A stretch of 64,000 bases of DNA, from the NCBI GenBank assembly GCA_947502355.1, contig CANMZP010000018.1, positions 1-64,000 on the forward strand, written 5' to 3'. The translations under genes were made by a program, and so were the position numbers. The notes below the pieces were generated by a model. The model was not told the DNA's origin, did not search any database, and saw only the letters and a program-made list of their open reading frames with translations. How positions within the stretch are numbered: position 1 is the stretch's first letter; each line of letters begins with the position of its first letter. This DNA is from an uncultured Thalassotalea sp. GTDB taxonomy: Bacteria > Pseudomonadota > Gammaproteobacteria > Enterobacterales > Alteromonadaceae. Below, piece by piece: positions 18,080 to 26,903 of this stretch.

Positions 18080-20357
18080 CCAATGTAACTGCTATGGCTT
18101 TAGATGTTGGGGTATAAGAGTTATCACCAATGCTATCAATCGGAACCAGAGGGTTTGTTTCAGGATAGTAGGCTGCTAAGTTACCTTTTGGTATGTCGTA
18201 GTAACGTACTTTAAAGTCACTTACTGTTCTGGTTTCGTTATCAAACCAAATAGAGGTTATGGAAACCAAATCATCTTCTTTTAACTTTTGTTTTTTCGCA
18301 TCCTTTTCATTTATAAACAATACCTTTCGCTCGTTACTAACACCTCGATAACGATCGTTCATACCATAAATTGTGGTGTTGTATTGATCATGAGAACGCA
18401 ATGATTGTAGCGTGAATAATTCTTTACGGGATTCTGATTTCGTGCTCGCCAATTGCTCTGCGATTAATTTATCAGGTAAATTGTTGGCACTAAACTGAGC
18501 CTTTTTATTCGATGTTTGCCATTGTAATTGCGCCGCGCTGTTTCCTAAATAAAAGCCACCTGGTTTACGTATTTTTTCTTCAAAATCTTTAAAGCCCGGT
18601 ATGCTTGATTCGATAAGTAGTCTAATGTTGGCATAGTCGTCAATAAAGCTCTGCCAGTTATAGACTGAATTTTTTAATGTTGCCTGAGCAATATTGGCAA
18701 CAATGGCCGTTTCAGATAATAAATGGTTTGAAATCGGCTCCACTTGCCCGCGGGATGCGTGAACCATAGAAAACGTGTCTTCAACGGTGATCACTTGTTC
18801 ACCACTTACTTGATGGTCTTTTTCGGTACGACCAAGGCAAGGTAAAATTAACGCATCTTTGCCAATAAGCAGGTGACTGCGGTTAAGCTTTGTCGATATT
18901 TGAACGTTAAGCTCGCTATTTTTAATTGCTTGATGAGTGTATTCGGTATCTGCTGCGGCCTGAGCAAGGTTGCCACCTAAGCAAATGAGCACCTTACTTT
19001 GTTTATTACATAGGGCTTTAAGTGCGTGATAAACATTATGCCCTGTGTTTTGCGGCATGGTTTGTTTCGTTACAGAGGCCATACTCTGCAAAAACTGTGG
19101 TGTTGGTTTTTCATTAATGCCCATGGTTCGGTTTCCTTGAACGTTGGAATGACCACGAACCGGGCATAAACCAGCCCCTTTTTTACCAATATTGCCTCGC
19201 AATAATTGCAAATTAACCAACTCTTCAATGGTGGCAACCGAGTGTTTATGTTGGGTCAGTCCCATTGCCCAAGTACAAATAACATTATCTGAATTCATAT
19301 ACACGTGCGCGGCTTGCTCTATTTCGGCCTGTGTGAGACCTGATTGGCTTTCAATTTTTGACCAACTGGTTTGCGCTACAACGGCGGCATACTCAGCAAA
19401 ATTGTCACAGTGTAAATCAATAAACTCTTGTTTGATTATTTGTGGTTTCCCGGCTGCAAGCGCTATTTTATTGGCATCTAATATGGTTTTTACCATGCCT
19501 CTTATGGCCGCCATATCACCACCGAGTTTAGGAGTGAAATATGCGTGGCTTATTTTAGTTGCACTTGGCGTTAAAAGCTCTAAGGGATCTTGTGGGCTAG
19601 CAAATCGCTCTAAAGCAACTTCTTTTAGGTTGTTAAATGAGACGATCTTACAGCCTTTTTTGGCTGCTGAGCGAAGGGCATTCATCATTCTTGGATGATT
19701 TGTCCCTGGGTTTTGACCAAAAACAAAAATGGCATCGGCTTCATCAAAGTCATCAAGTACAACCGTGCCTTTGCCAATGCCAATGGTTTTTGTTAAGGCA
19801 AAACCACTGGCTTCGTGGCACATATTAGAACAATCTGGGAAGTTGTTAGTACCAAAGAGTCGACCAAAGAGTTGGTATAAAAATGAAGCCTCGTTACTGG
19901 CCCTGCCGGAGGTATAAAATTCCGCTTCATCTGGAGAGGATAAATCGTTTAAATGCTTTGCAATCAGGGCAAAGGCTTCTGGCCAACTCACCGGCTCGTA
20001 GTGATCTGATTTTGAATTATATTTTAGAGGTTGTGCAAGGCGGCCTTGATATTCAAGCCAGTAATCGCTTTGCTTAAGGAGCGCGCTTACCGAATGCTTT
20101 GCAAAAAACGCTTCACCTATGGTTTTTGAAGTCGACTCCCATGCAATCGCTTTGGCGCCGTTTTCACAAAAGTGTAGAAAACCATGCTGATTATCACCCC
20201 ATGCACAACCAGGACAGTCAAACCCTTTGTCTTTGTTGGCGATAAGTAAGTTTTTCAGATTAGTTTGCGGTTGCTGGCTTTTTAGAATGTGCTTAAGGGT
20301 CGATTTTAATGAATCAATACCACCCGCTTTTGTCGGTAAATTATCTGCTTTACTCAT
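18051..20357 (-). CDS. YdeP-type molybdopterin oxidoreductase (formate dehydrogenase alpha-like)
   Basis: A 768-residue member of the molybdopterin oxidoreductase superfamily, of the YdeP/FdhF-like branch. The N-terminal DCPGCAWGDNQHGFLHFCENG matches the branch's cysteine motif. NPGTNHPRMM and CPVRGHSNVQGNRTMGI mark the bis-MGD domains, and a C-terminal dinucleotide-binding domain ends the protein. The substrate in this branch is not established; E. coli YdeP is linked to acid resistance. The frame opens at 20369, but GAGG inside the first codons is correctly spaced for the ATG at 20357. There is no signal peptide, so it should be cytoplasmic. No fdhD or partner subunit is nearby. Confidence 0.88.
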   Translation of the reverse strand: MSKADNLPTKAGGIDSLKSTLKHILKSQQPQTNLKNLLIANKDKGFDCPGCAWGDNQHGFLHFCENGAKAIAWESTSKTIGEAFFAKHSVSALLKQSDYWLEYQGRLAQPLKYNSKSDHYEPVSWPEAFALIAKHLNDLSSPDEAEFYTSGRASNEASFLYQLFGRLFGTNNFPDCSNMCHEASGFALTKTIGIGKGTVVLDDFDEADAIFVFGQNPGTNHPRMMNALRSAAKKGCKIVSFNNLKEVALERFASPQDPLELLTPSATKISHAYFTPKLGGDMAAIRGMVKTILDANKIALAAGKPQIIKQEFIDLHCDNFAEYAAVVAQTSWSKIESQSGLTQAEIEQAAHVYMNSDNVICTWAMGLTQHKHSVATIEELVNLQLLRGNIGKKGAGLCPVRGHSNVQGNRTMGINEKPTPQFLQSMASVTKQTMPQNTGHNVYHALKALCNKQSKVLICLGGNLAQAAADTEYTHQAIKNSELNVQISTKLNRSHLLIGKDALILPCLGRTEKDHQVSGEQVITVEDTFSMVHASRGQVEPISNHLLSETAIVANIAQATLKNSVYNWQSFIDDYANIRLLIESSIPGFKDFEEKIRKPGGFYLGNSAAQLQWQTSNKKAQFSANNLPDKLIAEQLASTKSESRKELFTLQSLRSHDQYNTTIYGMNDRYRGVSNERKVLFINEKDAKKQKLKEDDLVSITSIWFDNETRTVSDFKVRYYDIPKGNLAAYYPETNPLVPIDSIGDNSYTPTSKAIAVTLEKQTNQRII

Positions 20358-20492
20358 ACCATACCTCATTTCCTGATATTTTTATTATTGGCTGATAACA
20401 GCAATACTGTTACTTTTTAATACAGAGATTGTTGCCAAACTATAGCATACTAAGTTAATGAAAGTTTAATCATAATTAAGTTTGGAGTAGGT

Positions 20493-20651
20493 ATGTCAGC
20501 CCAGTTTTTTTGCCCAACCTGTAAGAAAGAAGTCGAACGATTACAAGCGTGTGGCGCAGTACAATATTTTTGTAATCATTGCAATTCATTGGTGTCAAAA
20601 TCTAAAGTAATAACATCACCAACACAAAATTCGGAACAAGAATCGAGCTAA
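20493..20651 (+). CDS. Short YfgJ-like zinc-ribbon protein
   Basis: A 52-residue protein with two CxxC knuckles (CPTC at 7-10, CNHC at 27-30) forming one zinc ribbon. The segment VERLQACGAVQYFCNHCNSL resembles the C-terminal half of E. coli YfgJ (LQVLKACGAVDYFCQHGHGL as I recall it), so this looks like a half-length member of the zinc-ribbon family zf-ribbons_6. The ATG is supported by GGAG five to six bases upstream. It has no operon partner: divergent from the oxidoreductase and convergent with the DUF465 gene. Function unknown. Confidence 0.75.
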   Translation: MSAQFFCPTCKKEVERLQACGAVQYFCNHCNSLVSKSKVITSPTQNSEQESS

Positions 20652-20652
20652 G

Positions 20653-20680
20653 ATGAACGCCATTATTCAATGGCGTTCAT
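20653..20680. other. Hairpin between convergent small genes
   Basis: ATGAACGCCAT and ATGGCGTTCAT pair perfectly around TATTCA right after the zinc-ribbon stop codon. There is no T-run on either side, so it is an RNA hairpin, possibly mRNA-end protection, and not a classic terminator. Confidence 0.5.
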
Positions 20681-20716
20681 AGAGTGGCGTAATAGAGTGG
20701 AATTGGTAGAGTAGGG

Positions 20717-20962
20717 CTAGTTACTTGCCGCGATTATACGTTTATATAACGCGTCTTTTAATTCAGCCCTGTCGTGTTTCAATTGATGCATTGCGTCATC
20801 ACCAATCGGGGCGTCACGCAATTCCAATGTTCTAATTTCTTTATCTAGGGCAGTATAACGCTTATTTTCTTGCAAAAAACGTTCATCACTTGCAATGAGT
20901 GATTCGATCACAATCTTATGTTCTGGAAAATCATTTAATAATGAATGAACTTCACCTAACAT
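20717..20962 (-). CDS. YdcH family protein (DUF465)
   Basis: An 81-residue, highly charged helical protein matching the small DUF465/YdcH family: the pattern F..L...H..L...I......L.L...D..L..L.H.RA.LKD.LY. is present. Such proteins are short coiled-coil hairpins of unknown function. A strong GGAG lies six bases before the ATG. It is monocistronic on the reverse strand. Confidence 0.85.
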   Translation of the reverse strand: MLGEVHSLLNDFPEHKIVIESLIASDERFLQENKRYTALDKEIRTLELRDAPIGDDAMHQLKHDRAELKDALYKRIIAASN

Positions 20963-21249
20963 GTAAGCTCCTTTTTAAATTAATGGTAGTCATTTGGATG
21001 TAAATGTTGTGCAAATTTACTCTGTATAATAGTAGTCTAGATAGACCATTTAAAAAATGTGCTTTATTTCCCACCTCATTTTATTACTCCAAAATTACAG
21101 GTTGTAAATTTGTGATGAGAATATCTTTGATTATTTAGTTATTTGGCGCTGTTTTTAAATGTTAAGGAAAAACTGACCTGCCCGAGGGATTTTTAAAAAA
21201 ATTACATAGACTGTCTATGTTAAGGGGATTTTTAAAAGGGTAGAAAGCA
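20963..21249. other. Intergenic region with a REP element
   Basis: AT-rich; contains one reverse-oriented REP palindrome (21202-21222) and no gene that I can support. The DUF465 promoter should lie at its left end. Confidence 0.5.
21202..21222. repeat. Single REP palindrome, opposite orientation
   Basis: TTACATAGAC-T-GTCTATGTTA is the reverse complement of the TAACATAGAC-A form. It is the only full copy in the window whose central base reads T on this strand. Confidence 0.9.
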
Positions 21250-21274
21250 AAAAAGCCGCCATTAGGCAGCTTTC
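21250..21274 (-). terminator. Terminator of the atypical tRNA gene
   Basis: On the reverse strand AAAGCTGCC-TAAT-GGCGGCTTT (one T-G pair) runs into a T-tract (TTTTTTGC), beginning 9 bases after the tRNA's CCA. It is a good intrinsic terminator and supports transcription of the tRNA-like gene as a single unit. Confidence 0.8.
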
Positions 21275-21282
21275 TTTAAATG

Positions 21283-21356
21283 TGGTGGGTCTGAGAGGTA
21301 ACGCTCCTCCGAGTCTTGCATGTCAAGCAAGTGTGATACTTTTTCACCACAGACCC
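21283..21356 (-). tRNA. Atypical tRNA-Val-like gene (anticodon GAC) with non-canonical D and T loops
   Basis: A 74-base cloverleaf on the reverse strand with every stem complete: acceptor GGGTCTG/CAGACCC, D stem GTGA/TCAC, anticodon stem CTTGC/GCAAG, T stem GGAGG/CCTCT (one G-T pair), discriminator A and encoded CCA. The anticodon loop TTGACAT is the standard valine GAC loop, and A35, C36 and A73 are valyl-tRNA synthetase identity elements. The D loop is AAAAGTA (no G18-G19) and the T loop AGCGTTA (no T54-T55-C56 pattern, A58 lost), so normal elbow contacts should fail. It may be a tRNA for a non-ribosomal task, a regulatory tRNA mimic or a divergent tRNA. It has its own promoter and terminator. 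Confidence 0.75.
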
Positions 21357-21366
21357 AAATTGTATG

Positions 21367-21389
21367 TTGTTAGTCGAATCGTCTAACAA
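21367..21389 (-). other. Hairpin in the 5' leader of the atypical tRNA
   Basis: TTGTTAG and CTAACAA pair around a 9-base loop, 11 bases before the 5' end of the tRNA-like gene. It may guide 5' processing. Confidence 0.4.
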
Positions 21390-21397
21390 GGATGCTT

Positions 21398-21426
21398 ATA
21401 GTAACGAGGCGTTTTTATCCTTGCAA
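21398..21426 (-). promoter_or_regulatory. Promoter of the atypical tRNA gene
   Basis: On the reverse strand TTGCAA (21421-21426), a 17-base spacer and TACTAT (21398-21403) precede the tRNA-like gene by about 42 bases. A TATAAG three bases further on is an alternative -10 with a poor spacer. The match is moderate, but the position and the terminator downstream make it plausible. Confidence 0.55.
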
Positions 21427-21529
21427 GTGCTTTTAATGCAATTTTCCCTTATTTCGGTTTAAGTGCACATTTCTTAATCGAAAACGACATTGCGGTGATT
21501 ATATTGTTGATATTTCAACCAGCAATGTA

Positions 21530-22906
21530 CTATGCCGTTTGCAAGTCGCCATGCTTTTGCAATCGACCTTGTACGACTTTTAATCGCCAATATAGAAATA
21601 CAGCGGCGGTGGTTAAGCCCACGATAAAACCAATCCAAAATCCGGCGGCGCCCATTTTAGGTACCAACATATCGGTCATACCTAAAATAATACCCAAACT
21701 TAGGCCGACTACCCAATAGGCAACAAAAGTGATGTATAAAATCGATTTTGTGTCCTTATAACCGCGTAACGCTCCGGCGGAGATGACTTGAATAAAGTCG
21801 GAAAACTGAAATAGGGCGGCCAAAAACATTAATTTGGTGGCCATATTAATCACGATTAGATCGGTGGTGTAGACTTGGGCAATCTGCTGCCTGAAAATAA
21901 TTGAAATGCTGGCGGTCACAATGGCGATTAAAAAACCGAGCAACATGGAGTTACTGCAAATATCTTTGGCCTGATTAAAGTTGTTTTCACCGATGTTGGT
22001 GCCAACTTTTATGGTCACAGCCATTGCAATAGACAGTGGTAACATAAACACCAGTCCTGAAAAACTTATGGCTATTTGATGACTAGCGACTATATCAGAG
22101 CCTAAGGGGGCAATAATAAGTGCCACCACTGAAAATAGTGAAACCTCAAATAATAGTGATAAAGCAATAGGGACACCTAGCTTTAAAACATTCATAATTT
22201 CTTTGTGATCGGGTAGGGCAAATCGGCTAAACAAGTTAATGTGTGCCAGTTTTTTGGAAAAATAAACATAACACAGCATGCCTAAAAACATGACCCAATA
22301 AACAATCGCTGTTGCGACACCACAGCCAGCACCTCCTAATTCTGGCGCGCCAAACGCGCCATAGATGAAAATGTAGTTGGCCGGTATATTAATCAGTAAC
22401 CCCAAAATGGAAATGATCATGGTGGGTCTGGTGTAATGCATGCCCTCGGCAAAATTTCGCAATACGATGTATAGGCAAAATCCTGGCCCACCCCAAACAA
22501 CATAACCAAGATATTCTAGCATTAAGCGTTTTAAATCAGGCTCTAAATCTAAATACGGGGTTAACAATGGGGTAACCACCCAAAACACAATAATGATTAA
22601 AAGCGATAGAAAAAGGGCTATCCAGGCGGTTTGAACCGTCGATTTTCCTATGCCGTCATAATCCTTTTTGCCGGCGTATTGTGAAACAATGGCGGCCAGC
22701 GCCATGACCACACCATAAATGGTTAAAATAATTGGCAACCAAATACTACTTGCAACGGCCACGGCGGCCATGTCGGTAGCGCTGACACGGCCGGCCATAA
22801 CTGTGTCGAAAAAACTCATCAAATTTTGGATAAGCTGAGCGATGAAAATAGGATAAGCCAGCTTAAGCAAACTTTTGGTATCTGAGAAAAATTTATTTAT
22901 TGTCAT
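21530..22906 (-). CDS. norM: NorM-type MATE multidrug efflux transporter
   Basis: A 458-residue MATE exporter of the NorM/MdtK branch with about 12 membrane helices; the N-terminal AYPIFIAQLIQNLMSFFDTVMAGRVSATDMAAVAVASSIWLP is typical. It should expel cationic drugs using Na+ or H+. It is divergent from ribE with a 55-base gap, the same neighbour as mdtK in E. coli, which supports the assignment. It is only distantly similar to the MATE gene at 429. Confidence 0.93.
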   Translation of the reverse strand: MTINKFFSDTKSLLKLAYPIFIAQLIQNLMSFFDTVMAGRVSATDMAAVAVASSIWLPIILTIYGVVMALAAIVSQYAGKKDYDGIGKSTVQTAWIALFLSLLIIIVFWVVTPLLTPYLDLEPDLKRLMLEYLGYVVWGGPGFCLYIVLRNFAEGMHYTRPTMIISILGLLINIPANYIFIYGAFGAPELGGAGCGVATAIVYWVMFLGMLCYVYFSKKLAHINLFSRFALPDHKEIMNVLKLGVPIALSLLFEVSLFSVVALIIAPLGSDIVASHQIAISFSGLVFMLPLSIAMAVTIKVGTNIGENNFNQAKDICSNSMLLGFLIAIVTASISIIFRQQIAQVYTTDLIVINMATKLMFLAALFQFSDFIQVISAGALRGYKDTKSILYITFVAYWVVGLSLGIILGMTDMLVPKMGAAGFWIGFIVGLTTAAVFLYWRLKVVQGRLQKHGDLQTA

Positions 22907-22961
22907 TAGGCAAATGGTAAGATAAAAAAAACAAAGTTATTAAAGTGGTAAGAGATAATAT

Positions 22962-23600
22962 ATGTTTACGGGAATTGTGCAATCAACTGGTACAGTAAAA
23001 GCGATAAAAACAGGCAATAAGTTTAAACATTTTTTCATAGAAGTCAGATTAGAACTCATTGATGGCTTAACCATTGGTGCAAGTGTAGCCAATAATGGTG
23101 TTTGCTTAACGGCTGTAGCGTTTTATCCGACAAGTGATGAGAAAGCCATTATTGAATTTGATGTGATTGATGAAACCTTACGCTTAACCAATTTAGACGA
23201 TCTAAGCCTTGGTAGTGATGTGAATATTGAACGGTCTATGAAAGCCGGTGATGAGATTGGCGGCCATATGGTCAGTGGTCATGTGCACGATTGCGCAACG
23301 CTAGTCAAACGTCTCGACAGCGTAGATAATTGTCAGTTGGATTTCTCAATAAACGGGCAATGGAAAAAGTACCTCTTTAGTAAAGGCTTTATTGCCATAA
23401 ATGGGGCCAGTTTAACCCTTGGGGAAGTAACTCAATCAGATAAGGGATGCCAATTTTCATTGCATTTGATCCCTGAAACACTGCAGCGAACCAATTTAGG
23501 CAGCATTCAAGTGGGTGAACGAGTCAATATTGAAATTGATCAACAAACCATGACCATAGTGGACAGCATCGAACGCATAATGGCTGAAAAATTAAACTAA
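22962..23600 (+). CDS. ribE: Riboflavin synthase, alpha chain
   Basis: A 212-residue riboflavin synthase that dismutates two 6,7-dimethyl-8-ribityllumazine molecules. It has the signature MFTGIVQ at the N-terminus, two tandem lumazine-binding barrels (about 1-95 and 96-200), GGHMVSGHVH in the second repeat, and NGASLTLGEV. It is divergent from norM. No FMN riboswitch is seen upstream, where there are only 55 bases. The gene symbol is ribC in older E. coli usage. Confidence 0.96.
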   Translation: MFTGIVQSTGTVKAIKTGNKFKHFFIEVRLELIDGLTIGASVANNGVCLTAVAFYPTSDEKAIIEFDVIDETLRLTNLDDLSLGSDVNIERSMKAGDEIGGHMVSGHVHDCATLVKRLDSVDNCQLDFSINGQWKKYLFSKGFIAINGASLTLGEVTQSDKGCQFSLHLIPETLQRTNLGSIQVGERVNIEIDQQTMTIVDSIERIMAEKLN

Positions 23601-23660
23601 TCAACTTTTCAAGCTTTTATGGTTCACAGCCTGCCTAACGCTAATAGCAGGTGATGGTAT

Positions 23661-23867
23661 TTAAAATACCTGCTCATCATCGGCATCGACGGTTAAATGA
23701 ATTTTTTGATGGTAATCATCGATTTGTAAAGTCATATGAATGTCATTACAACAGGCCGGGCAGGATTCATAATAATTTTGATTGCCTTCACTGGAGTCTA
23801 AAACAACATGAAGGTGGTTGCCGCAGTGTGGGCATTCAATGGTTTTTCTACTGACATCTTGAGGCAT
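23661..23867 (-). CDS. CPXCG motif cysteine-rich protein
   Basis: A 68-residue CPXCG-family zinc-ribbon protein: ECPHCGNH near the start and CPACCND in the middle provide two cysteine pairs. The frame opens at a TTG, but GGAG is spaced for the ATG at 23867. It is convergent with ribE. The function of the family is unknown; metal binding is inferred from the motifs. Confidence 0.85.
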   Translation of the reverse strand: MPQDVSRKTIECPHCGNHLHVVLDSSEGNQNYYESCPACCNDIHMTLQIDDYHQKIHLTVDADDEQVF

Positions 23868-24207
23868 AATAAACTCCAACGCTTGTTGTTAAATAGAGTG
23901 CAATCCCCGAAAAATGTGTTCATTTAGTTGTTTGTTATTGCTTCCTACTTCTTAACCTATTATGGCCTGTAAGCCTTGATTTTACGAGTTTTTACGGCGA
24001 TTTTAATCTGCTTTAAACACTTGCATTAATCAATATTTAAGCTAGCTGTAACTAAGTTATTGAAAACACAGAAGCAGTTAATGATGAGGATTTAAAAATC
24101 AACAATGCTCTTACGCCATTCTACGTGAATTCAGACTGTTGCAACGTTTTTAAGCGAAGGTGTTAGAATTAGATGGTAAAAATTACCCTCGGTAAGACCT
24201 TCAGGGA
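23868..24207. other. Intergenic region upstream of the thrS promoter
   Basis: About 340 bases of AT-rich DNA between the divergent CPXCG and thrS genes. No gene or repeat recognised. Confidence 0.5.
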
Positions 24208-24236
24208 TTGCAAAATTTGCCTATTTATCTTATATT
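24208..24236 (+). promoter_or_regulatory. Probable thrS promoter
   Basis: TTGCAA (24208-24213), a 17-base spacer and TATATT (24231-24236). The start point would be near 24243, giving a leader of about 134 bases containing two hairpins. Confidence 0.6.
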
Positions 24237-24269
24237 AGCTCATCGAATAACGCATTTATTCAATCAATT

Positions 24270-24296
24270 AACACCACTTGTTGGTGTTTTTACTTT
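24270..24296 (+). promoter_or_regulatory. Leader hairpin with T-run upstream of thrS (possible attenuator)
   Basis: AACACCA and TGGTGTT enclose CTTGT and are followed by TTTACTTTTT, an intrinsic-terminator shape, only about 30 bases after the predicted start point and 80 bases before thrS. The loop CTTGT equals the 5' side of the tRNA-Thr(TGT) anticodon loop, as expected if the synthetase recognises its leader as in E. coli thrS. This could be coincidence. Confidence 0.5.
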
Positions 24297-24337
24297 TTAA
24301 TCGTTTTAAAATTTTTTTTAGAACCAAAATTTTACAA

Positions 24338-24358
24338 GTGACATCTAGTATGTGTCAC
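24338..24358 (+). promoter_or_regulatory. Hairpin next to the thrS ribosome-binding site
   Basis: GTGACA and TGTCAC enclose TCTAGTATG, ending 9 bases before AAGGAAA. A hairpin just ahead of the binding site fits a translational operator arrangement, as known for E. coli thrS, but is short. Confidence 0.4.
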
Positions 24359-24376
24359 CACTGTTAAGGAAATTTC

Positions 24377-26287
24377 GTGCCAGTAATTACTCTCCCTGAC
24401 GGAAGTCAACGCTCATTTGAACAAGCCATTTCTGTAATGCAAGTTGCCCAAGACATAGGTCCTGGTCTTGCTAAAGCCACCATTGCTGGACGTATAAACG
24501 GTCAGTTGGTTGATGCTTGTGAATTAATCAATGAAGATGCGCAATTACAACTTATTACCAGCAAAGATGATGAAGGGTTAGAAATCATTCGTCACTCTTG
24601 TGCACACTTATTGGGTCATGCTATTAAGCAATTATACCCAGACGTGAAAATGGCGATTGGTCCAACAATCGACAATGGTTTCTACTACGACGTAGACCTA
24701 GACCAACCATTAAACGAAGATGACTTAGCCAAACTTGAAAAGCGCATGACCGAATTGGCACGCACTGGCTATGAAGTGGTTAAGAAAACCGGCAGCTGGC
24801 AAACCGCTTACGACACGTTTAAAGAGCGTGGCGAAACGTACAAGATGGAAATTCTTGACGAAAACATCGAAAAGACCGATACACCGGCGCTTTACCATCA
24901 CCAAGAATACATTGACATGTGTCGTGGCCCACACGTGCCAAGCATGCGTCACTGTCACCACTTTAAACTAATGAAAGTGGCTGGTGCTTACTGGCGTGGT
25001 AACTCTGAAAACAAGATGTTGCAACGTATCTATGGCACCGCTTGGGCTGATAAAAAACAGTTAAAAGCCTACATTCAACGCCTTGCTGAAGCAGAAAAAC
25101 GTGATCACCGTAAAATTGGTAAAACGTTAGATTTATTCCACTGGCAAGAAGAAGCGCCAGGCATGGTGTTCTGGCACAACGACGGTTGGACAATTTACAC
25201 CGAACTTGAAAAGTTTGTTCGTGAAAAATTACACGAATACGACTACGACGAAGTAAAGGGCCCATTAATGATGGACCGTGGTCTTTGGGAAAAATCAGGT
25301 CATTGGGATAAATATTCAGATGCGATGTTTACCACCGAGTCTGAAAAACGCGAATACGCGATTAAGCCAATGAACTGTCCTGGTCACGTACAAATCTTTA
25401 ACCAAGGCTTAAAATCGTACCGTGACTTACCACTTCGTATGGCCGAGTTTGGCTGTTGTCACCGTAATGAACCATCAGGAGCATTGCACGGCTTAATGCG
25501 TGTACGCGGCTTTACTCAAGATGATGCCCATATTTTCTGTACCGAGAGTCAAGTTCAGGATGAAGTAAGCAAGTGTATTCAAATGGTTTACGATGTATAC
25601 AAGTCATTTGGCTTTGAAGACATCATTGTTAAACTGTCTACTCGTCCTGAAAAACGCATCGGTAACGATGAAATGTGGGATAAAGCCGAAGAAGGCTTGG
25701 CTAATGCCATGAACGACTTGGGCATTGAGTTTGAATACTTACCAGGCGAAGGTGCATTCTACGGTCCTAAGATTGAGTTTACGTTACAGGATTGTTTAGG
25801 ACGTCACTGGCAATGTGGTACGGTTCAGTTAGACTTTGCATTACCTGAGCGTTTAGGTGCAACTTACGTAGGTGAAGATAACGAACGTTACACACCGGTT
25901 ATGATCCACCGTGCGATTTTAGGTTCTTTAGAGCGTTTTATTGGTATTTTAATCGAAGAGTACACCGGCAAATTCCCAACGTGGTTATCGCCAATTCAGG
26001 CGACGGTAATGAATATTACCGACAAACAGGGCGAATATTGTCAACAAATCGTTAAAAAACTAAAAGAAAATGGGTTTAGAGCAAAAGCGGACTTGCGTAA
26101 TGAGAAGATAGGCTTTAAAATCCGCGAACATACTTTAAAGCGTGTGCCTTATTTATTAGTTGTAGGTGATAAGGAAATGGAAGCAGGTGAAATTGCTATC
26201 CGTACACGTTCAGGTGAAGATTTAGGAAAACTGTCGGTGGAAGACTTTATCGCTAAGTTAAGCGAAGAAGTAAAAACACGGGCGTAA
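24377..26287 (+). CDS. thrS: Threonyl-tRNA synthetase
   Basis: A 636-residue class II synthetase (E. coli 642). Domains: TGS (about 1-61), editing/SAD domain with [10 protein letters not shown] (73-82) and the CRGPHVPS motif, catalytic core with NCPGHVQIF (zinc ligand Cys), [15 protein letters not shown] (motif 2), and the C-terminal anticodon-binding domain from about 535. The start is a GTG with AAGGAAA upstream. Codon use is visibly more biased than in neighbours (GTCACC, CGTTGG), as in highly expressed genes. It leads the conserved thrS-infC-rpmI-rplT cluster. Confidence 0.98.
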   Translation: MPVITLPDGSQRSFEQAISVMQVAQDIGPGLAKATIAGRINGQLVDACELINEDAQLQLITSKDDEGLEIIRHSCAHLLGHAIKQLYPDVKMAIGPTIDNGFYYDVDLDQPLNEDDLAKLEKRMTELARTGYEVVKKTGSWQTAYDTFKERGETYKMEILDENIEKTDTPALYHHQEYIDMCRGPHVPSMRHCHHFKLMKVAGAYWRGNSENKMLQRIYGTAWADKKQLKAYIQRLAEAEKRDHRKIGKTLDLFHWQEEAPGMVFWHNDGWTIYTELEKFVREKLHEYDYDEVKGPLMMDRGLWEKSGHWDKYSDAMFTTESEKREYAIKPMNCPGHVQIFNQGLKSYRDLPLRMAEFGCCHRNEPSGALHGLMRVRGFTQDDAHIFCTESQVQDEVSKCIQMVYDVYKSFGFEDIIVKLSTRPEKRIGNDEMWDKAEEGLANAMNDLGIEFEYLPGEGAFYGPKIEFTLQDCLGRHWQCGTVQLDFALPERLGATYVGEDNERYTPVMIHRAILGSLERFIGILIEEYTGKFPTWLSPIQATVMNITDKQGEYCQQIVKKLKENGFRAKADLRNEKIGFKIREHTLKRVPYLLVVGDKEMEAGEIAIRTRSGEDLGKLSVEDFIAKLSEEVKTRA

Positions 26288-26313
26288 CTTTAGTTCTCTA
26301 GGAGGAACAGACT

Positions 26314-26856
26314 ATTAAAGGTGGTCAAAGAGGCGGTCAAAAAGAACCGCAACACAAATTAAATGAGTTAATTACAGCACAAGAAATTCGTTTAATTGGT
26401 TTAGAAGGCGAGGCAATTGGTATCGTTTCGCTAAATGAAGCACTCGATGCAGCAGAAAAAGCCAACGTTGATCTCGTTGAAATTAGCCCAACGGCTAAAC
26501 CTCCTGTCTGTCGCGTGATGGATTACGGTAAGTTCTTATACGAAAAAGCGAAAGAACTTAAAGAACAGAAGAAAAAGCAAAAACAGATCCAGGTTAAGGA
26601 AATTAAATTCCGTCCTGGCACTGACGAAGGCGACTATCAGGTCAAACTACGCAACCTGAAGCGCTTTTTAGAAGGTGGCGACAAGGCCAAGGTAACATTA
26701 CGTTTCCGCGGTCGTGAAATGGCCCACCAGGAGCTAGGTATCGAACTGTTAAATCGCGTTAAAAACGATTTAACTGATATAGCCACTTGCGAATCTTTCC
26801 CACGTAAAGTGGAAGGTCGCCAAATGGTTATGGTACTAGCACCAATCAAAAGATAA
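26314..26856 (+). CDS. infC: Translation initiation factor IF-3 (AUU start)
   Basis: A 180-residue IF-3, the same length as in E. coli, that keeps 30S free and proofreads initiator codon pairing. It starts at an ATT (26314) eight bases after GGAGG; the first ATG in frame is 67 codons in and would remove the N-terminal domain. The N-domain has [14 protein letters not shown], then a lysine-rich linker ([12 protein letters not shown]), then the C-domain ([20 protein letters not shown]). The AUU start is a known self-control device: IF-3 rejects its own non-standard codon. It lies 26 bases after thrS. Confidence 0.97.
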   Translation: MKGGQRGGQKEPQHKLNELITAQEIRLIGLEGEAIGIVSLNEALDAAEKANVDLVEISPTAKPPVCRVMDYGKFLYEKAKELKEQKKKQKQIQVKEIKFRPGTDEGDYQVKLRNLKRFLEGGDKAKVTLRFRGREMAHQELGIELLNRVKNDLTDIATCESFPRKVEGRQMVMVLAPIKR

Positions 26857-26872
26857 TTTCTGGTCTTAGAAA

Positions 26873-26903
26873 GTAGCAGGCCTTAATGAAAGTTAAGGTC
26901 TAC
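26873..26903 (+). promoter_or_regulatory. Hairpin in the infC-rpmI gap, possible ribosomal-protein leader
   Basis: GTAG..GCCTTAA pairs with TTAAGGTCTAC with a small bulge, in the 158 bases between infC and rpmI. In E. coli L20 binds a structured site in this region to repress rpmI and rplT. The structure here only suggests a similar leader; I did not fold the pseudoknot. Confidence 0.4.

Noticed and set aside
20653-20680. Terminator after the zinc-ribbon gene
   Set aside because: The stem is perfect but there is no T-run on either strand, so it is listed only as a hairpin.
21283-21356. tRNA-Asp (GTC) on the plus strand
   Set aside because: The plus strand also shows a loop with GTC, but it lacks a 3' CCA, its T-arm is poor, and promoter and terminator lie on the reverse strand.
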